Positions 51,901 to 62,026 of a stretch of 64,000 nt of DNA are shown one piece after another (the first letter of the stretch is position 1; every line of letters begins with the position of its first letter). A program made the translations under genes and the position numbers. Source of the DNA: Mytilus edulis (taxonomy: Eukaryota > Mollusca > Bivalvia > Mytilida > Mytilidae); the NCBI RefSeq assembly GCF_963676685.1, contig NC_092344.1, positions 100,036,749 through 100,100,748 on the forward strand, given 5' to 3'. The notes under the pieces are model-generated. The model ran no database searches. It saw only the letters and a list, made by a program, of their open reading frames with translations, and was not told where the DNA came from.

Positions 51901-52834
51901 CGTCAGGGAGATCGCTATACGCTTGGCTATCATCGTATTCCAGGATACGAGCCTCGGCTTCTGCGGCTGCAGCTTCTCTCTGTGCTTCAAGAAGGTTAAA
52001 TTTGGCTTTAAGTTGGGCCTTTTCTCGGCTTACTCGTGCAGCTTCTTGTTGCATTTGAGCCTTCCTGCGCATAGCCTCTTGTTCTAACTGAACTGTTCTC
52101 TGTGCGGCCTCCTGAGCGACTTCTTGTTCCATTTTTGCCTTTTTGTGTGCTGCTTCCTGTTCCATTTCAATTTGTCTGAACAGGGCTTGTTCCTCTAACA
52201 TTGCTTCCTGTTGTAGGATAATGGCATGTTTTTCTACAAAGGCTATTTTAGACTTGGCAGCCTCTGCCTTGGCACGCTTTCTCCGTGCTAGGCTTGACAT
52301 GTCTGACACGTTAGAGCTACCACTGCGTGAGGTTTTCTTACCTTTTGAGGTCTTTGTTTTAGTGGATTTGGCCTTTGTTAGGGCGAGTCGATGCTCGTGT
52401 AGTTTTTCCATAACAAGTTCCACTTTGGACAGACGTAAATCCAAAGAGAGTTTACATGCATCAATTTCTTTTTGACTCTCCAATGTTCGGGTCCTTTTCA
52501 GAAAGTCTAGGTATTCATCTGTGAGCCTACGATAATTATTACAGGCTTTAACAAGTTTGTCCTGGACTGTTAGGAGTTGCTGGAGATCGTTAGGAGGCGT
52601 TGTTACTTCCAATAACTGGGATTCAATGTCTGCCCAGAGAGCCTCTAGTTCCTGACAGAACTTGTCACGTTTTTCAGTGAAAGCTCCTTGTCCTTTTTCC
52701 GTGAGGTCACGTACTCGCCTAGCCTCGGGAGTTTCATCTGACTGTGATGTATTAGACGGATTTTCTAATAGTTCAGGGACATCTCCTTCTTGGGGCTGAA
52801 TCTCTTCTTGTTGTTCCACATGACTGGGATCCAT
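48998..52834 (-). CDS. Gag-protease polyprotein of a BEL/Pao-type element
   Basis: A single intact reading of 1278 codons. Residues about 1-180 are charged. Residues 185-300 form a long Glu/Ala/Gln/Lys-rich coiled coil. Residues 403-450 hold short repeats of the type EEIPVxHQKQG. Residues about 455-660 match the BEL/Pao Gag domain (DUF1759 style, with FNDRAESFHTWKASF and LWQRLDERYG). Residues 702-768 hold two zinc knuckles (CYKCCES..H....C, then CNECGSERHTTALH). Residues about 820-985 look like the retropepsin-like domain DUF1758, with AIIDDQSNRS at the catalytic Asp and a LLIGRDL motif, ending LGWVIIGNT. In family members, reverse transcriptase follows this point. Here a Ser/Lys/His-rich tail of about 290 residues of unknown role follows, then a stop. 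The ATG at 52834 is the first in frame and gives a normal Gag start. Confidence 0.88.
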   Translation of the reverse strand: MDPSHVEQQEEIQPQEGDVPELLENPSNTSQSDETPEARRVRDLTEKGQGAFTEKRDKFCQELEALWADIESQLLEVTTPPNDLQQLLTVQDKLVKACNNYRRLTDEYLDFLKRTRTLESQKEIDACKLSLDLRLSKVELVMEKLHEHRLALTKAKSTKTKTSKGKKTSRSGSSNVSDMSSLARRKRAKAEAAKSKIAFVEKHAIILQQEAMLEEQALFRQIEMEQEAAHKKAKMEQEVAQEAAQRTVQLEQEAMRRKAQMQQEAARVSREKAQLKAKFNLLEAQREAAAAEAEARILEYDDSQAYSDLPDEKEDPLQRVQDFVNKLPVSTVVKEVTEPQRKKQIPVKIELSHDAPAFVPSVAQNLLSQTSAVLPSNYKSPEVTFIPDLGLVTGIQKLGLSDEIPAEHQKQGSKEAIPVLRTKQDVIEEIPVSHQKQGVIEEIPVAHQQQINPTSEITRFLLRKDLLFSRLTSFNDRAESFHTWKASFKNVIDELQVSDSEQIDLLIKWLGPESGKHAMSIRASNANNPTRGLQRLWQRLDERYGAPEMLEASITSKLVNFPTLTNKDNARLYDLSDILSEIEYHKENPKLGCLLAYFDSSSGINPIVEKLPYGLQEKWITRASRYKSKYEVAFPPFTEFSAFIREMSKIKNDPGFIFGSKVTPNTKDSTPRFTPQTYSKVNVHKTAVEQQTEDSSQQQNLCILHKTKHTLNECRAFRAKPIEERKEMLRQNNVCYKCCESTTHRSRDCNASISCNECGSERHTTALHITRPQQSESSQFSSPRQAYGGEQTESAETKLTSVSSICTEIYKDHKSEKSCAKILPVDVYHKDKTNKIIRMYAIIDDQSNRSLASPEFFSLFNVREKPENYSLTTCSGRVATSGKRGKDFVIKSVHSDVQFDLPTLIECKNIPNHRDEIPTPEVAMHHPHLKELRGSIPPIEERCQILLLIGRDLIEAHHVLEQRLGPSRTPFAQKLRLGWVIIGNTYIDKQTSPIQVNTKITNVSITESEQRLASRPEIAVKDKNPIVVQYNDTNLHSNAKVAKSHSMQSLECTGPSTKPGKRTNSSKGTSLASLKAKSVTSIEKSIDKESFNPKSTEPKVHGEEINSIHKPIPKEGPLANLNLPLHEQRLLRGGSSIVKSDLNISEKEPVVLSGHRHRVTPFLGHYYDKIKHRGRHSTDTDRATRSAGLDVMTKRLISSDTHKDVSYRQIGRQPTTNSCYTSIYLRSSSPSNYVGENSSHYRYSSNRTFYRTQQCRPRHPSSKGQKTVPTQFHVERTY

Positions 52835-53075
52835 GTTGACTCAACGTTGTTGGGTTGCTGTCGAGTTCACACAAGATATGTAGTCCACTGTCAGTGTAAA
52901 GGTATGTAAGTTGCTACGTTGTCGTTCCTTGTCTGGATATGTAAAGACAGGTTGTCGTCAATTTACTGTACGTCAAGGGATGACGCGTACATGCAGGGCT
53001 CAACAGGTAGGTTGCTGTGTAGCTGTGGAGTGGCGTTATCTGTGAGACACAACAGGCAAGTTGTAGACTTTTTAC
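52835..53075 (-). other. 5' leader of the LTR element
   Basis: Untranslated leader between the 5' LTR and the Gag start. The bases next to the LTR on the element strand (GTAAAAAGTCTACAACTTGC) show no obvious tRNA primer-binding site starting TGG. Confidence 0.55.
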
Positions 53076-53610
53076 TGTAATGGCCTGACCATTAAGTTTA
53101 ACCGACGATTGGGCTCAAGCAACAAGACTATCAGGTGCTGATAATTTATTCTTAAACCAATCTAACAAATGGTAAAAAGCTGAAAAACAAATAAAATACA
53201 ATTTTACAATGTGTTCAATTAATGTTATTATAACGAAATGTCAAAGGTAATTGATAGCACAGTCCGTTGAATGCGAGAAAATGTTGTACTTTCAAGGACA
53301 GATAAATTCCAGGTATTTCACGGAGAAAAGGTTCAATCATACGAAAGGCAATTTGAAGGCTTCAAAAACAATGTTGTAAAGTTAACTCACTCTGTGGTTA
53401 GCCACGAATTGTGTCCTAGATGACGTTTGTCTTTGAAAAGTTCTCCAGAACTGGTATGACCTTGCAATGTTCAGTTTGAGAGAGGGAAAGGTAGCGACGG
53501 TACGATGTTTTAACGTTAAAGATGAATAATCCTCCTAGGTTGGAACACATAATTAGATTAAGAATATAATCAAACGAACTATATAAATTACGGAACGGTG
53601 TAACAGAATA
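53076..53610 (-). repeat. 5' LTR (in element orientation)
   Basis: 535 bp. It should hold the element's promoter. A TTTATATAG stretch near its element-strand start is a possible TATA box. Confidence 0.9.
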
Positions 53611-54182
53611 TATACAATTTAGACTTTATTTTTTTCTTTATCATCAAAGTTGAAAATCTATATGTTATTTCTATTATCATTATGGAAAATATACCTACAT
53701 GCAGACGGAAATATCCAACCAAAAATCTTCCCGAGTGACTGCATTTTGACTGAAAGAAATGTCGTTTGTTTTCTCACCTAATTCTTACACGATATATTCT
53801 ATAATTCACACACTAAGTGCAATCTAATGTTATTGGTCCAATGTTTTTTCCCTTCTAACATGAAAACAAACTTTATTTTAAACACAACTTTACAGTCCCA
53901 CTCATATTTTGTTTCTTGTTTTTATTGGTATTAATTGATTTAGATGTAGTAGATATGTTTAGTCATGCATGATTTGTTTTGGGAAATTCCTATTTATCTA
54001 TTTTTTGCATGTATACGCTCTTTAGATGGTAAAACTAGCCTATGCTCTACGTATCTTTTTTTGTGCTTTGAAACTTTTGTTAGGGTATTTTTTTTAGTGA
54101 TAATTAGGAAGGTCTGGTGGGTTGTTTATTCCAAGTATCGACTCTGTGGTGATTATTTTCGCCTTGTTAGATTTTCGATTGT

Positions 54183-54679
54183 GTGCATGTAGTTTGGAGT
54201 ATCGAACTCACCGTACAATATGACTCTTACGATTCTTTTCAGAATTCTCTTAGTAAAAATCGTTTAACTTTTGCTAAGAATAAAAAACTAAAAAAGGATT
54301 TCATAAAATTTTGGGAGAATTCCATTTCAAAAAGTATTAATGATAAAAGAGGAAACAAATTAAGGACTTTCAAGGATTTGAAATCGTTTGATATGGAGAA
54401 CTTTTTAAAATTAGATATAGACAGAGCTAATATTTCAAACTTTATAAGAATAAGGATAAGTAATAGTATTCTTATGATTGGGAAAGGCAGACATAAAAAG
54501 ATTGATTTAGAAAACAGATTATGCCCCGTTGTAAATTTGAAGATGAACTACACTTTACCTTAAAATGTGCCAAACTGAATGAATTGAGGAATAAATTTTT
54601 CCTGAATATTTCGGATATTTTACCATCTTTCAATAATCTTTCAGACATGGAAAAATTCTATTTCATGATTTCGAAGTAA
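54183..54679 (+). pseudogene. Non-LTR retrotransposon C-terminus, last copy
   Basis: Array copy of 11219-11715. It ends at TAA 54677-54679. Confidence 0.65.
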
Positions 54680-55153
54680 TGAATCAATGTTAATACCAAA
54701 ATATGCTATCTTTAATTACATTACAACAGTATCGTAACTATATCCTTTCTGAATAAGTCTGTTTAAAGGATGGTTAGCTTTTGAGGTGAATGCCAATATT
54801 TTTGTGCTTTCGGTAAAGAATATTACCATAAAAGATTTTGATGTAAAAATGTCCTTGTAAAATCTAATAAATGTTTTACCACTGGTTTGTGATATCGAAA
54901 ACCTTGGTGTTATAATTATTCAGTAATACAGAAATGGGTCACCTTCTAAAAATGGATGATTAACAATAGGAAATGAAAAGTCATATCATTAATTTCGGTA
55001 TTATGCTTCCCGCTAAAGATGTGTCAGATGTTGTTTCGATGGGTCTTTGCCGATTTTAGTCTTAAATTGTAACTCATAACAATAAGGAAACGGGTCCGCA
55101 ATAAGTGGTTCACAATCAGCTCCCATTGGAATTCCGAAAACTTGGCGATATAT
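54680..55153 (-). pseudogene. Antisense Penelope-type RT remnant, last copy
   Basis: Uninterrupted copy, about 1.07 kb before the array edge. Confidence 0.7.
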
Positions 55154-55386
55154 TATAGGAATCGACCATTTATGGCCGTGTTTTTGGATGCGGATATTTG
55201 CTGAAGTGATTGGTAATGTGCTTTTCTTGATTGAGTTACTTTTTTGTAAACTCTATTAAAACCAAAATTTATAAAGCTCACTATAGCTTGTGTTTATCAT
55301 AGTGTAGTTTATTGAATATTGACTTTCATGTAATAAAATTTTGAATCTTGAAACTTAATCTTGAAAATTTAAACTTTAAAAGTTAA

Positions 55387-55952
55387 GTAGGCTCGCGGGT
55401 ATAAGATTTTCAGAAAAAAATTAAATATTAATTTTTCATTACAAATTTTATTTATTACCTTAAGTAATTGTTACTATATGGTACAAAACTCATTCCAAAA
55501 AATCAATTCGTGTTGGCCCCAGGTGACTTTTAAAATGTAGATATCATTGAAAAAGCTCCAAATTACCTCCCTTTGGTGCAAAAATGCCATTTTTTAGCAT
55601 TCAAATTGAAATATCTTTTTAACTCATCGGTGACCTATATTTTTTATTGTTGTTTTCGAATAAGCTGTACATAAACTAAATAACTGTAAAATTTAAGCGA
55701 TTTCTGTAATTTAGTTCTTTTTTTATTTCGATATATTACTGCTATTTCTCCTATTAGTTCAACAGAAAAAAGGACATTAACAAAAATGTATGCTTCTTTC
55801 AAAGGCAGATTGTGAGCGTAAATGAACGGTGACCCCATTTTTTTATTTCATTTTTCTATTAAGTATAAGATAAAGTTCATTTATATAGAAAAATATGGAG
55901 AAATCCTATATTAAATTAAAAAAAAATTGATTTAGCGGACCCGCGAGCCCCC
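55387..55952. mobile_element. TTAA-flanked MITE, last copy
   Basis: Array copy of 584-1149 with one A-to-T change before the A run near 55917. It lies 270 bp from the array edge. Confidence 0.7.
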
Positions 55953-56323
55953 TTAAGTACTGAGAGATGTTTAATAAAAAAATAATAAGATTGTTTATTG
56001 TTTTGTTTGTGGTTTCCGAATATGTGAGTTGCAAGAGCTTAAGCAGAGTTCCATTTGGTTCATATTATCACTTTATTTCATGATTACTTTGTGTACGTAT
56101 TATGTGTATATATATTGTGTATTTCACTAAAAACTTGTTTTATAATAATCATTGTATTATGATGTGTATGTATCTTTCCGAAAAGGGGCCCATCATGGAT
56201 TGGTCTGAAAATAATGCCTAATAACTAAATGTCTATTATTTGTCTCTCAGGCACTTGTCTCAGAATTGATTCCGAAAAATACGAAACATGTTTTATTCGG
56301 ATTTGTGTCCGTGTTTTACTAAT

Positions 56324-56331
56324 ACTTCCGG
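56324..56331. promoter_or_regulatory. ETS-type motif in the TCEANC2 promoter
   Basis: ACTTCCGG lies 35 bp before the TCEANC2 start codon, in the 143 bp of unique sequence between the array edge and the gene. Such ETS sites are common at housekeeping promoters. Transcription start is not known here. Confidence 0.4.
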
Positions 56332-56365
56332 TTGAAAAAATAGAAAACAAGCAGAAAATTATAAA

Positions 56366-59300
56366 ATGGATAAATATTTGATTAAGAAACCAAAAGAAAT
56401 AAAACAAGATTCAAGTAAAAAAGGCTGCAGGAAGCAGATGAAACAGTCTACCATCGAATCTCTCCAGGTCTAACACATAAAAGAAACAGATATATGCAAT
56501 CATGTCCACAGCAAAATTCCAGTTATTTTCTTTATTTTCTATAACATAAAACGAATTTTATTTATCCAGGGCATGCTCTGTCATAATTTTTTTCCAGATA
56601 CACAAATTTTTCTTTACCCAGAGTAAATTTTGATCTGAAAACCGAGTTATTTTAGCCAAAGGGTCCATATGAACCTTAATCAGGTTGGGAACAAACCCTC
56701 TATATGGTGATTATACCTGTATAGAGGGATAATCCTTCTATAGAGGGGTAAATTTATCCCTCTATAGAGGGGTATTTTTGTTTAGACTGGATTTAAATCA
56801 AAATAGGACAGAATGGCATTCTCTACTTATTATGGCAGTAACCTGGAACAGTTGATGCACCAATTGATGTACTTAATTTAATATGCACATGCCCAGTTTG
56901 ATGCTTATCTGACTAAATATAAAATCTATTGTTCACCATGATTGAAAGCTGTGATGATCAGGTAAATTCTACTCACTTATGCCTCACTGAACAGAATTTC
57001 TATTGTTAGATTTAACATGAAATTTAAAGGTCAACTATTCCTTTTGTTGTTGATCAGGTGTTCAGATAGGTATACAATAGATTGCAAGTTTTGTCACTTT
57101 AGCAGAAAACTGGTTATCCCAATTTTTAGTAAAGTGCATTTGTTGATGCATATAATGCTAGAGATTATAGCCAATATAACTAGAAAATGCCATTCTGCCC
57201 TAATTTGCTTTAAATCCAGTGCAAACGAAAATACCCCTCTATAGAGGGATAATTTTATCCCTCTAAAGAAGGATTATCCCTCTATACAGGTATAATCACC
57301 ATCCAGGGGGTTTGTTCCCAACCTGTTAATTGCTGTACTTTGTTCTGTTTTTTCAGGCTCTCTCATATTTCTAACGCTTTCATGTCGATCCGGCCCCACG
57401 TTGATCTGTCCCCAAAAGAAAAATAAATTTATAAGGAATAAAAATAAAGATCTATATTAACATGATTAATTGTAATTCATAAATGTTTATAAATTTTATT
57501 ATAATGTAAAAGGTGTACGCTAAAAAAAAGGCCTTTGACAAATTTTCTTCAGATGAGTATAAAACAACTTTCATTACAAGTTTTCAAGATTATTGGGTAT
57601 AATTATATCCAAAATGCTAGCCAGGAGGACAAACAAAAATATTAATATATTTTATGAATAAACAAAGTTTCTTCAGGACTGGTTTTCGTGTATTCGACAG
57701 AAGTTCAGAGAACTTGTATGTATTACTATTATGTCATTGTATAAAATAGGAGGATAATATTCTGTACGTTTTTGATCGAAAAAAGTACATTAAAATATAT
57801 AGTGATATTCGTCACCAGTTTTTCTTAAAAATTTTGTAGCTAATAGCTTTTTATTTCTATGTCGACCTAGGTCCCCGTAAACGATATTATGTGGTGTTGA
57901 TGATTTCAGATTTAAAAGTAATTTACAGAATTTTAAATGTATCTTTTCTAATACCTCACTATTACTATTAAACCCCATACAACAAAATGGGCTTGGCAAT
58001 TTTGTCAAAAAGATCTAGCTGACATTTTATGGAAAGCTGATACCTTCCTTCCCATTTTCAAGACTTCGAACATGGCTTTTAAGGCATTATCGGATAAATG
58101 TTTTTTAGTAATTTTGTTAAAGAATCCTCTGATGTTACCTAAAAAAAGATACAATTAATTATTATAAGACATTACACAAAACAAGAGATCAAACTACAAA
58201 GATCTTGTTGATTTACTTAACTTTAGTCAATCAGGATTTGATTGAATTAAGTGATTACAAGTGGCATTACCTTAGTTCACAATCATCAAACAATTGTTGA
58301 ATAAACAAAACAATTATTATAATAGACTAATAAAATGAATATTTTGATTAAACAAGTCATTGTGATGAGTTAAATTTTATAGGCTCCATTGGATTGAAAA
58401 TATTCATTTATCTCTTCTAAGTGTGATTTGAATAAATAAAAATCGCCATGACATTCAAAGGTATCAAGGAAATTTAATTTTATTATGCTGAAGCTGCTAT
58501 ACAAACAGACACAATCACAACCATTTTCTTATTGACTTAAAATATTTCATCCTACTGGTACTCCAATATATTCATACTTCACTTAACGGTTCTCATCCAT
58601 CATAGATACTTTTTACAAATTCCATTTATACTGATTAAAAGTCTACATAGTGGACCTTATCATTTATTATGGGGCCAGATCGACGTGGGGCCGGATCGAC
58701 GTGGGCCGGATCGACTTGGGCCAGATCGACTTGGGGTCGGATTGACTTGGGGCCAGATGGGTTTGGGCCCGGAACGATTGTTTACCTTTCTAACCAGAGA
58801 CTTTCTTCACTAACGGGACTGGTCACTTATAACAATGTCTATACAAATTATCAGACAGATCACAGCCGTAGCTGATGTCACGTGACTTTATAGCAAAACA
58901 TTTCACATTAACGAAGTTTTCTTCATAATCATAATTATATGTTCAAGTTTAACAAAAAATCGTTTTTATGGAATTTAATACATTTTGTCATTTCAAAGTG
59001 CTGTTTTTCATAAGATTTCTCGGATCGTTTTTTTAAATATTGATTTTTGAACTTTGAGGTATTTTATATTTGCTGAATTTTCAATAGCCGCCATCTTGTT
59101 TGATATGTAAACAATTTTACACAACTGCACTGGTTTTCTTCAAAACGATACGTCTAAGTTTGATAATTCATCATTCTTTCAAAATCTTATATTTTTTGTC
59201 ATCATAAATGGCTATTAATCAGATTTTATTTTAACAACTAATAATAATTATATAGTATAGTACTATACAATGTATTGTGAAATACTACTAGCATCGCATA

Positions 59301-61624
59301 TCAGAGATACGAAACTAAATTTATTGTTGGGTGGTGGGGGCGGGTTAGCTTTAAACAGGTGGCTCAGTAATTGGTTAAAATCAATAGAGACGAGTCCCTT
59401 TAGTATAGAAAGTCCCTGTTCAAACAGATTGGACAATCTGCTTTAAGTGGGTCTCATTGGGGTCTAAGCGTGACATGGGATTGGCCGATTATTTTTAAGC
59501 ATGATGAATAGCCCTAACCTGATTTACTGAGAAGATACAAGAATATGAAAACTTCACTAAATAAACAATGTTTATCATTACATGTATATAGGATACCATC
59601 CTTGTCATGCTTGTGAAAATAATATGTACATGTACACTATAGCACAAAATTATTATTTTTATATTTACTTATATATTTTTGTAGGGTGTAGTTGTGGTTG
59701 AAGAAATACGAAGGCTTAAATCCAAACTGCAGTTAGAAAGTACTTCAAAAGAAGAAATGGTTGATAGCTTGAACAAACTGGGACAGAAAATTCCTCCTAG
59801 ACATGTCATGTTAGATACAAAAATAGGTATGAATTTCATACGATTGAAGTTTGGAGAGGCTTTTATTAATTTGTTCAGGGCAGGGCCAAAAATCAGACAT
59901 TGGCACGACAGTTATAATACCTTGTTTATTAGAGATGAAATAAAAAAAATACTGTACATTTTCTCCTAAAACACTTACACAAAATAGTTTGTGCTTATGA
60001 AACTTCTAGAATATGAGCATGTACTTATAAAAAAGAAGATGTGGTATGATTGCAAATGAGACAACTGTCCACAAGAAACCAAAATGACACAGACATTAAC
60101 AACTATAGGTCACCGTATGGCCTTCAACAATGAGCAAAGCCCATACCGCATAGTCAGCTATAAAAGGCCCAGATAAGACAATGTAAAACAATTCAAACGA
60201 GAAAACTAACGGCCTTATTTATATAAAAAAATGTTGTAAGATTAATGCCTTATTTGTTTGGATGAACCCCCACCCCAATGAAGCAAACAAAAATATGGAA
60301 GTTGTTGTTGTTAAACAACTTTTTTAATTAACTATATGTTTTTTTGTTTACAAATTGGAGTCCGTATTTGGTTTTCATTTTATAGGCAAACTGGTCAATA
60401 AGTTAAGAAAACACGAAGATAGTGACATAAGAAATGCAGCTAGACGTGTCTATGTTAAGTGGAAGGAACATTTCGTAAGTCATGCTGAACGACCAGTTAT
60501 TGAAGTCATGTGTGATACTAAAACAGATAAAATGAGAACATCTGGCAAGAAACTGTTGGCTGGATCATTAGAATTAGAGGTAAAATCACTATTGCTATTA
60601 ATAAAGTTAATAAAATTGAGAATTGAAATGGGGAATATGTCAAAGAGACAAAAACCCGACCAAAGAACAGATAACAGCTAAAAAACACCAATTGGTCTTC
60701 ATCACATTGAGAAAATTCCACACTGTGAGGCTGGTTTCAGCTTAATACATGTAGCATGAAAATAAAAATATGGACACACAATAATTTTGGTTAGTTTAGT
60801 GTATCTGTATTTAGACATTCGAACAAGTAAGTATTTTCTCACATAAGAAACAACAATTTGTAATGTTAGCACATTAAATAAGATGTGGGACAACATCAAT
60901 AAGACAGCAACACAACAACACAGTAAAATAGTATACAATAATATTAATTACAACATTGAAATCAAATGTGAAAATGGTGCTCTATACAAACAAGGTACAT
61001 GTAATTCTTTTGAAACTTTGCTATTATTCAGTACACACCTGGACTTGAAGGCATAAAACTTTGCTCAGTGCTCGGAGCACAAAAATCATGCTCGAAACAT
61101 GAAATCCAGCAATTTGATTGGTTGATTTTCGAGTGAGTACAAAAATCATGCTCGAAAGTTTTATGACCGTAAGGCCAGGTATTTTATTCAAGAATTGTTT
61201 TACTGGTACAGTGTGAAATATCAGCTTCATGATTCAGTGTGAACTTTCGCACTAAACAACAAGGTCAAGACAATTGATAATTAGAAGTGAATACATGTAT
61301 ATTTTGCAATCACTTCACTTGGATTTTTATTAACTTTTAAATTACTGGTAATAATTATAATGTCCTGCTGTAACCTTTTATATCAACACATGTTTAAAAT
61401 ATGTTTTAAATTGTGATAAATGATCTGTTTTGTAGGAGAGTCACAATCTACCTGATGCCATAGAGAGAGAAGCATTTTACCACCATAAAAGATTAATCAG
61501 TTATGATTATCGTAGAACTATGAGAACTCTTGTATTTACACTGAAAAATAATGAGGACATTCGACAGAAAGTCATAACTGGAGAACTTAAAGTACCAGAA
61601 TTTGTACAAACATACAAAAAATGA
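56366..61624 (+). CDS. TCEANC2: TFIIS N-terminal and central domain-containing protein 2 homologue
   Basis: Four exons: 56366-56467, 59685-59826, 60386-60579 and 61436-61624 (stop TGA). All introns are GT-AG and junction phases are 0, 1, 0. The product is 208 residues, which I recall as the human TCEANC2 length. It aligns throughout with that protein: MDKY start, QSTIESL before the first intron, VVVVEEI at the start of exon 2, TKIGKLVNKLRKH, VYVKWK, IERE, YRRT, VFTLKN, and FVQTYKK at the end. Residues about 35-115 are the TFIIS N-terminal (TND/LW) helical bundle that binds transcription machinery. Residues about 120-208 correspond to the TFIIS central domain. There is no zinc ribbon, so it should not stimulate RNA polymerase II cleavage as TFIIS does. 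It is probably nuclear; its exact role is poorly defined. The first intron is 3.2 kb and repeat-filled. Confidence 0.95.
56681..57325. mobile_element. Long-TIR MITE in TCEANC2 intron 1
   Basis: This 645-bp element has inverted ends of about 165 bp (starting CAGGTTGGGAACAAACC) flanked by TTAAT at 56676-56680 and 57326-57330. Each arm holds several TATAGAGGGATAA-type palindromic motifs. It has no transposase. The 75-codon reading inside is not a gene. Confidence 0.85.
57384..58700. mobile_element. Segment bounded by inverted 30-bp GC-rich repeats
   Basis: The 30 bp at 57384-57413 are the inverse of 58671-58700 with two mismatches, in an otherwise AT-rich intron. This could be a non-autonomous DNA element of about 1.3 kb whose right end expanded into a minisatellite. 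No clear target duplication was found. Apart from the non-LTR fragment, the interior (57414-57799 and 58141-58670) shows nothing recognisable. Confidence 0.45.
57800..58140 (-). pseudogene. Non-LTR retrotransposon ORF2 fragment in intron 1
   Basis: Minus-strand readings in two frames match the end of non-LTR polymerase proteins: CQLDLFDKIAKPILLYG, then EVLEKIHLKFCKLLLNLKSS and VYGDLGR. A frameshift separates them near 57990, and the rest of the element is missing. Confidence 0.7.
58671..58770. repeat. GC-rich minisatellite, ~17-bp period
   Basis: About six imperfect copies of GGGGCCGGATCGACGTG. The copies drift towards ACTTGGG at the right. The open reading through it is an artefact. Confidence 0.8.
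58771..59684. other. End of TCEANC2 intron 1
   Basis: Mostly AT-rich. The stretch 59330-59500 (G-rich run, then GGGTCTCATTGGGGTC and ACATGGGATTGGCCG) looks like a dispersed bivalve repeat I have a weak memory of. Its limits are unclear. The branch and acceptor region for exon 2 ends at 59684. Confidence 0.4.
60026..60233 (-). mobile_element. Mytilus-type dispersed repeat in TCEANC2 intron 2
   Basis: On the minus strand it runs from GGCCGTTAGTTTTCTCG to ATACCACATCTTC plus an A/T tail. This is a sequence I recall as one of the most frequent repeats in Mytilus transcripts and introns. It is probably the 3' end of a retroelement. The class is uncertain. Confidence 0.6.
60612..60678 (-). mobile_element. 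Short Penelope-type 3' tail in TCEANC2 intron 3
   Basis: The inverse of this stretch matches the last ~67 bp of the Penelope-type tail at 9466-9530, with few mismatches. It begins 33 bp after the exon 3 donor. Confidence 0.7.
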
Positions 61625-62026
61625 TAAGTATGGAGATGATCAAAATCTGTGATAAAATAGACCTATACTTGTTGTACAGTGTAGTTAAAAGGACAGAAAG
61701 AAATTGTAGGGGGTCAAGAAAATTTCAACAACTAGGCAGATGTGTTTCTTGATTAAGCAAACAGAATATTCTTTAAAGATGAAGGAAAAAGGAAATTGTG
61801 TGAACTGCTAACTAATTTTTCAATTTCAAAGACAATTTAAATGAACTAATTGGGATTTAATGCAATTGCATGAATTATTTTAAAAACATTGTGATTCTAT
61901 AAACTTACACAGGTTTCACATGAACATTATTTTGATAAACAGCAATAGGTTAACTGTTTTATATATTTGTGTAATTAATTTTGATTTTATATTTATGTTT
62001 TTACTTTTTCATGTTGTCTAAATAAA
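61625..62026 (+). other. TCEANC2 3' untranslated region
   Basis: The first good AATAAA after the stop codon is at 62021-62026, followed by a T-rich stretch, giving a 3' UTR of about 400 bp. Confidence 0.5.

Larger units (their letters stand above)
48293..53610 (-). mobile_element. BEL/Pao-type LTR element lacking pol
   Basis: This 5318-bp insertion is present only in unit 4. Two apparently identical 535-bp LTRs flank it, with a 5-bp duplication TATAC at 48288-48292 and 53611-53615. The empty site is seen in the other units (CAGTAATATACAATTT). A 5-bp duplication and the Gag/protease type fit BEL/Pao. The only gene is on the minus strand and stops after Gag and protease. There is no reverse transcriptase, RNase H or integrase, so it must be non-autonomous. 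Confidence 0.88.
1..56222. repeat. Head-to-tail array of ~11.85 kb units
   Basis: The same sequence restarts at 1, 11840, 25778, 37640 and 54804. It stops matching at 56222, where all copies share the text up to GCCTAAT and then the last one diverges. Phased from that edge, the window has one partial and four complete units. After removing private insertions the unit lengths are 11839, 11862, 11863 and 11841 bp. Copies differ by a small number of substitutions and by simple-repeat length. The left edge of the array is outside the window. A true genomic amplification and an assembly-made duplication of alleles are both possible. Confidence 0.95.
39059..56222. repeat. Array unit 4 (with LTR element insertion)
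   Basis: This is a complete unit of 17164 bp that carries the LTR element 48293-53610. Without the element and its 5-bp target duplication it is 11841 bp. It has a 20-bp loss in the palindromic cluster that differs from the one in unit 1. It is the last unit, and the unique flank begins at 56223. Confidence 0.93.

Noticed and set aside
51135-52475. Plus-strand readings opposite the Gag-protease gene
   Set aside because: Shadows of the 1278-codon minus-strand gene, with no features of their own.
58669-58875. 68-codon reading with GSTWA-type repeats
   Set aside because: Product of the 17-bp GC-rich minisatellite.
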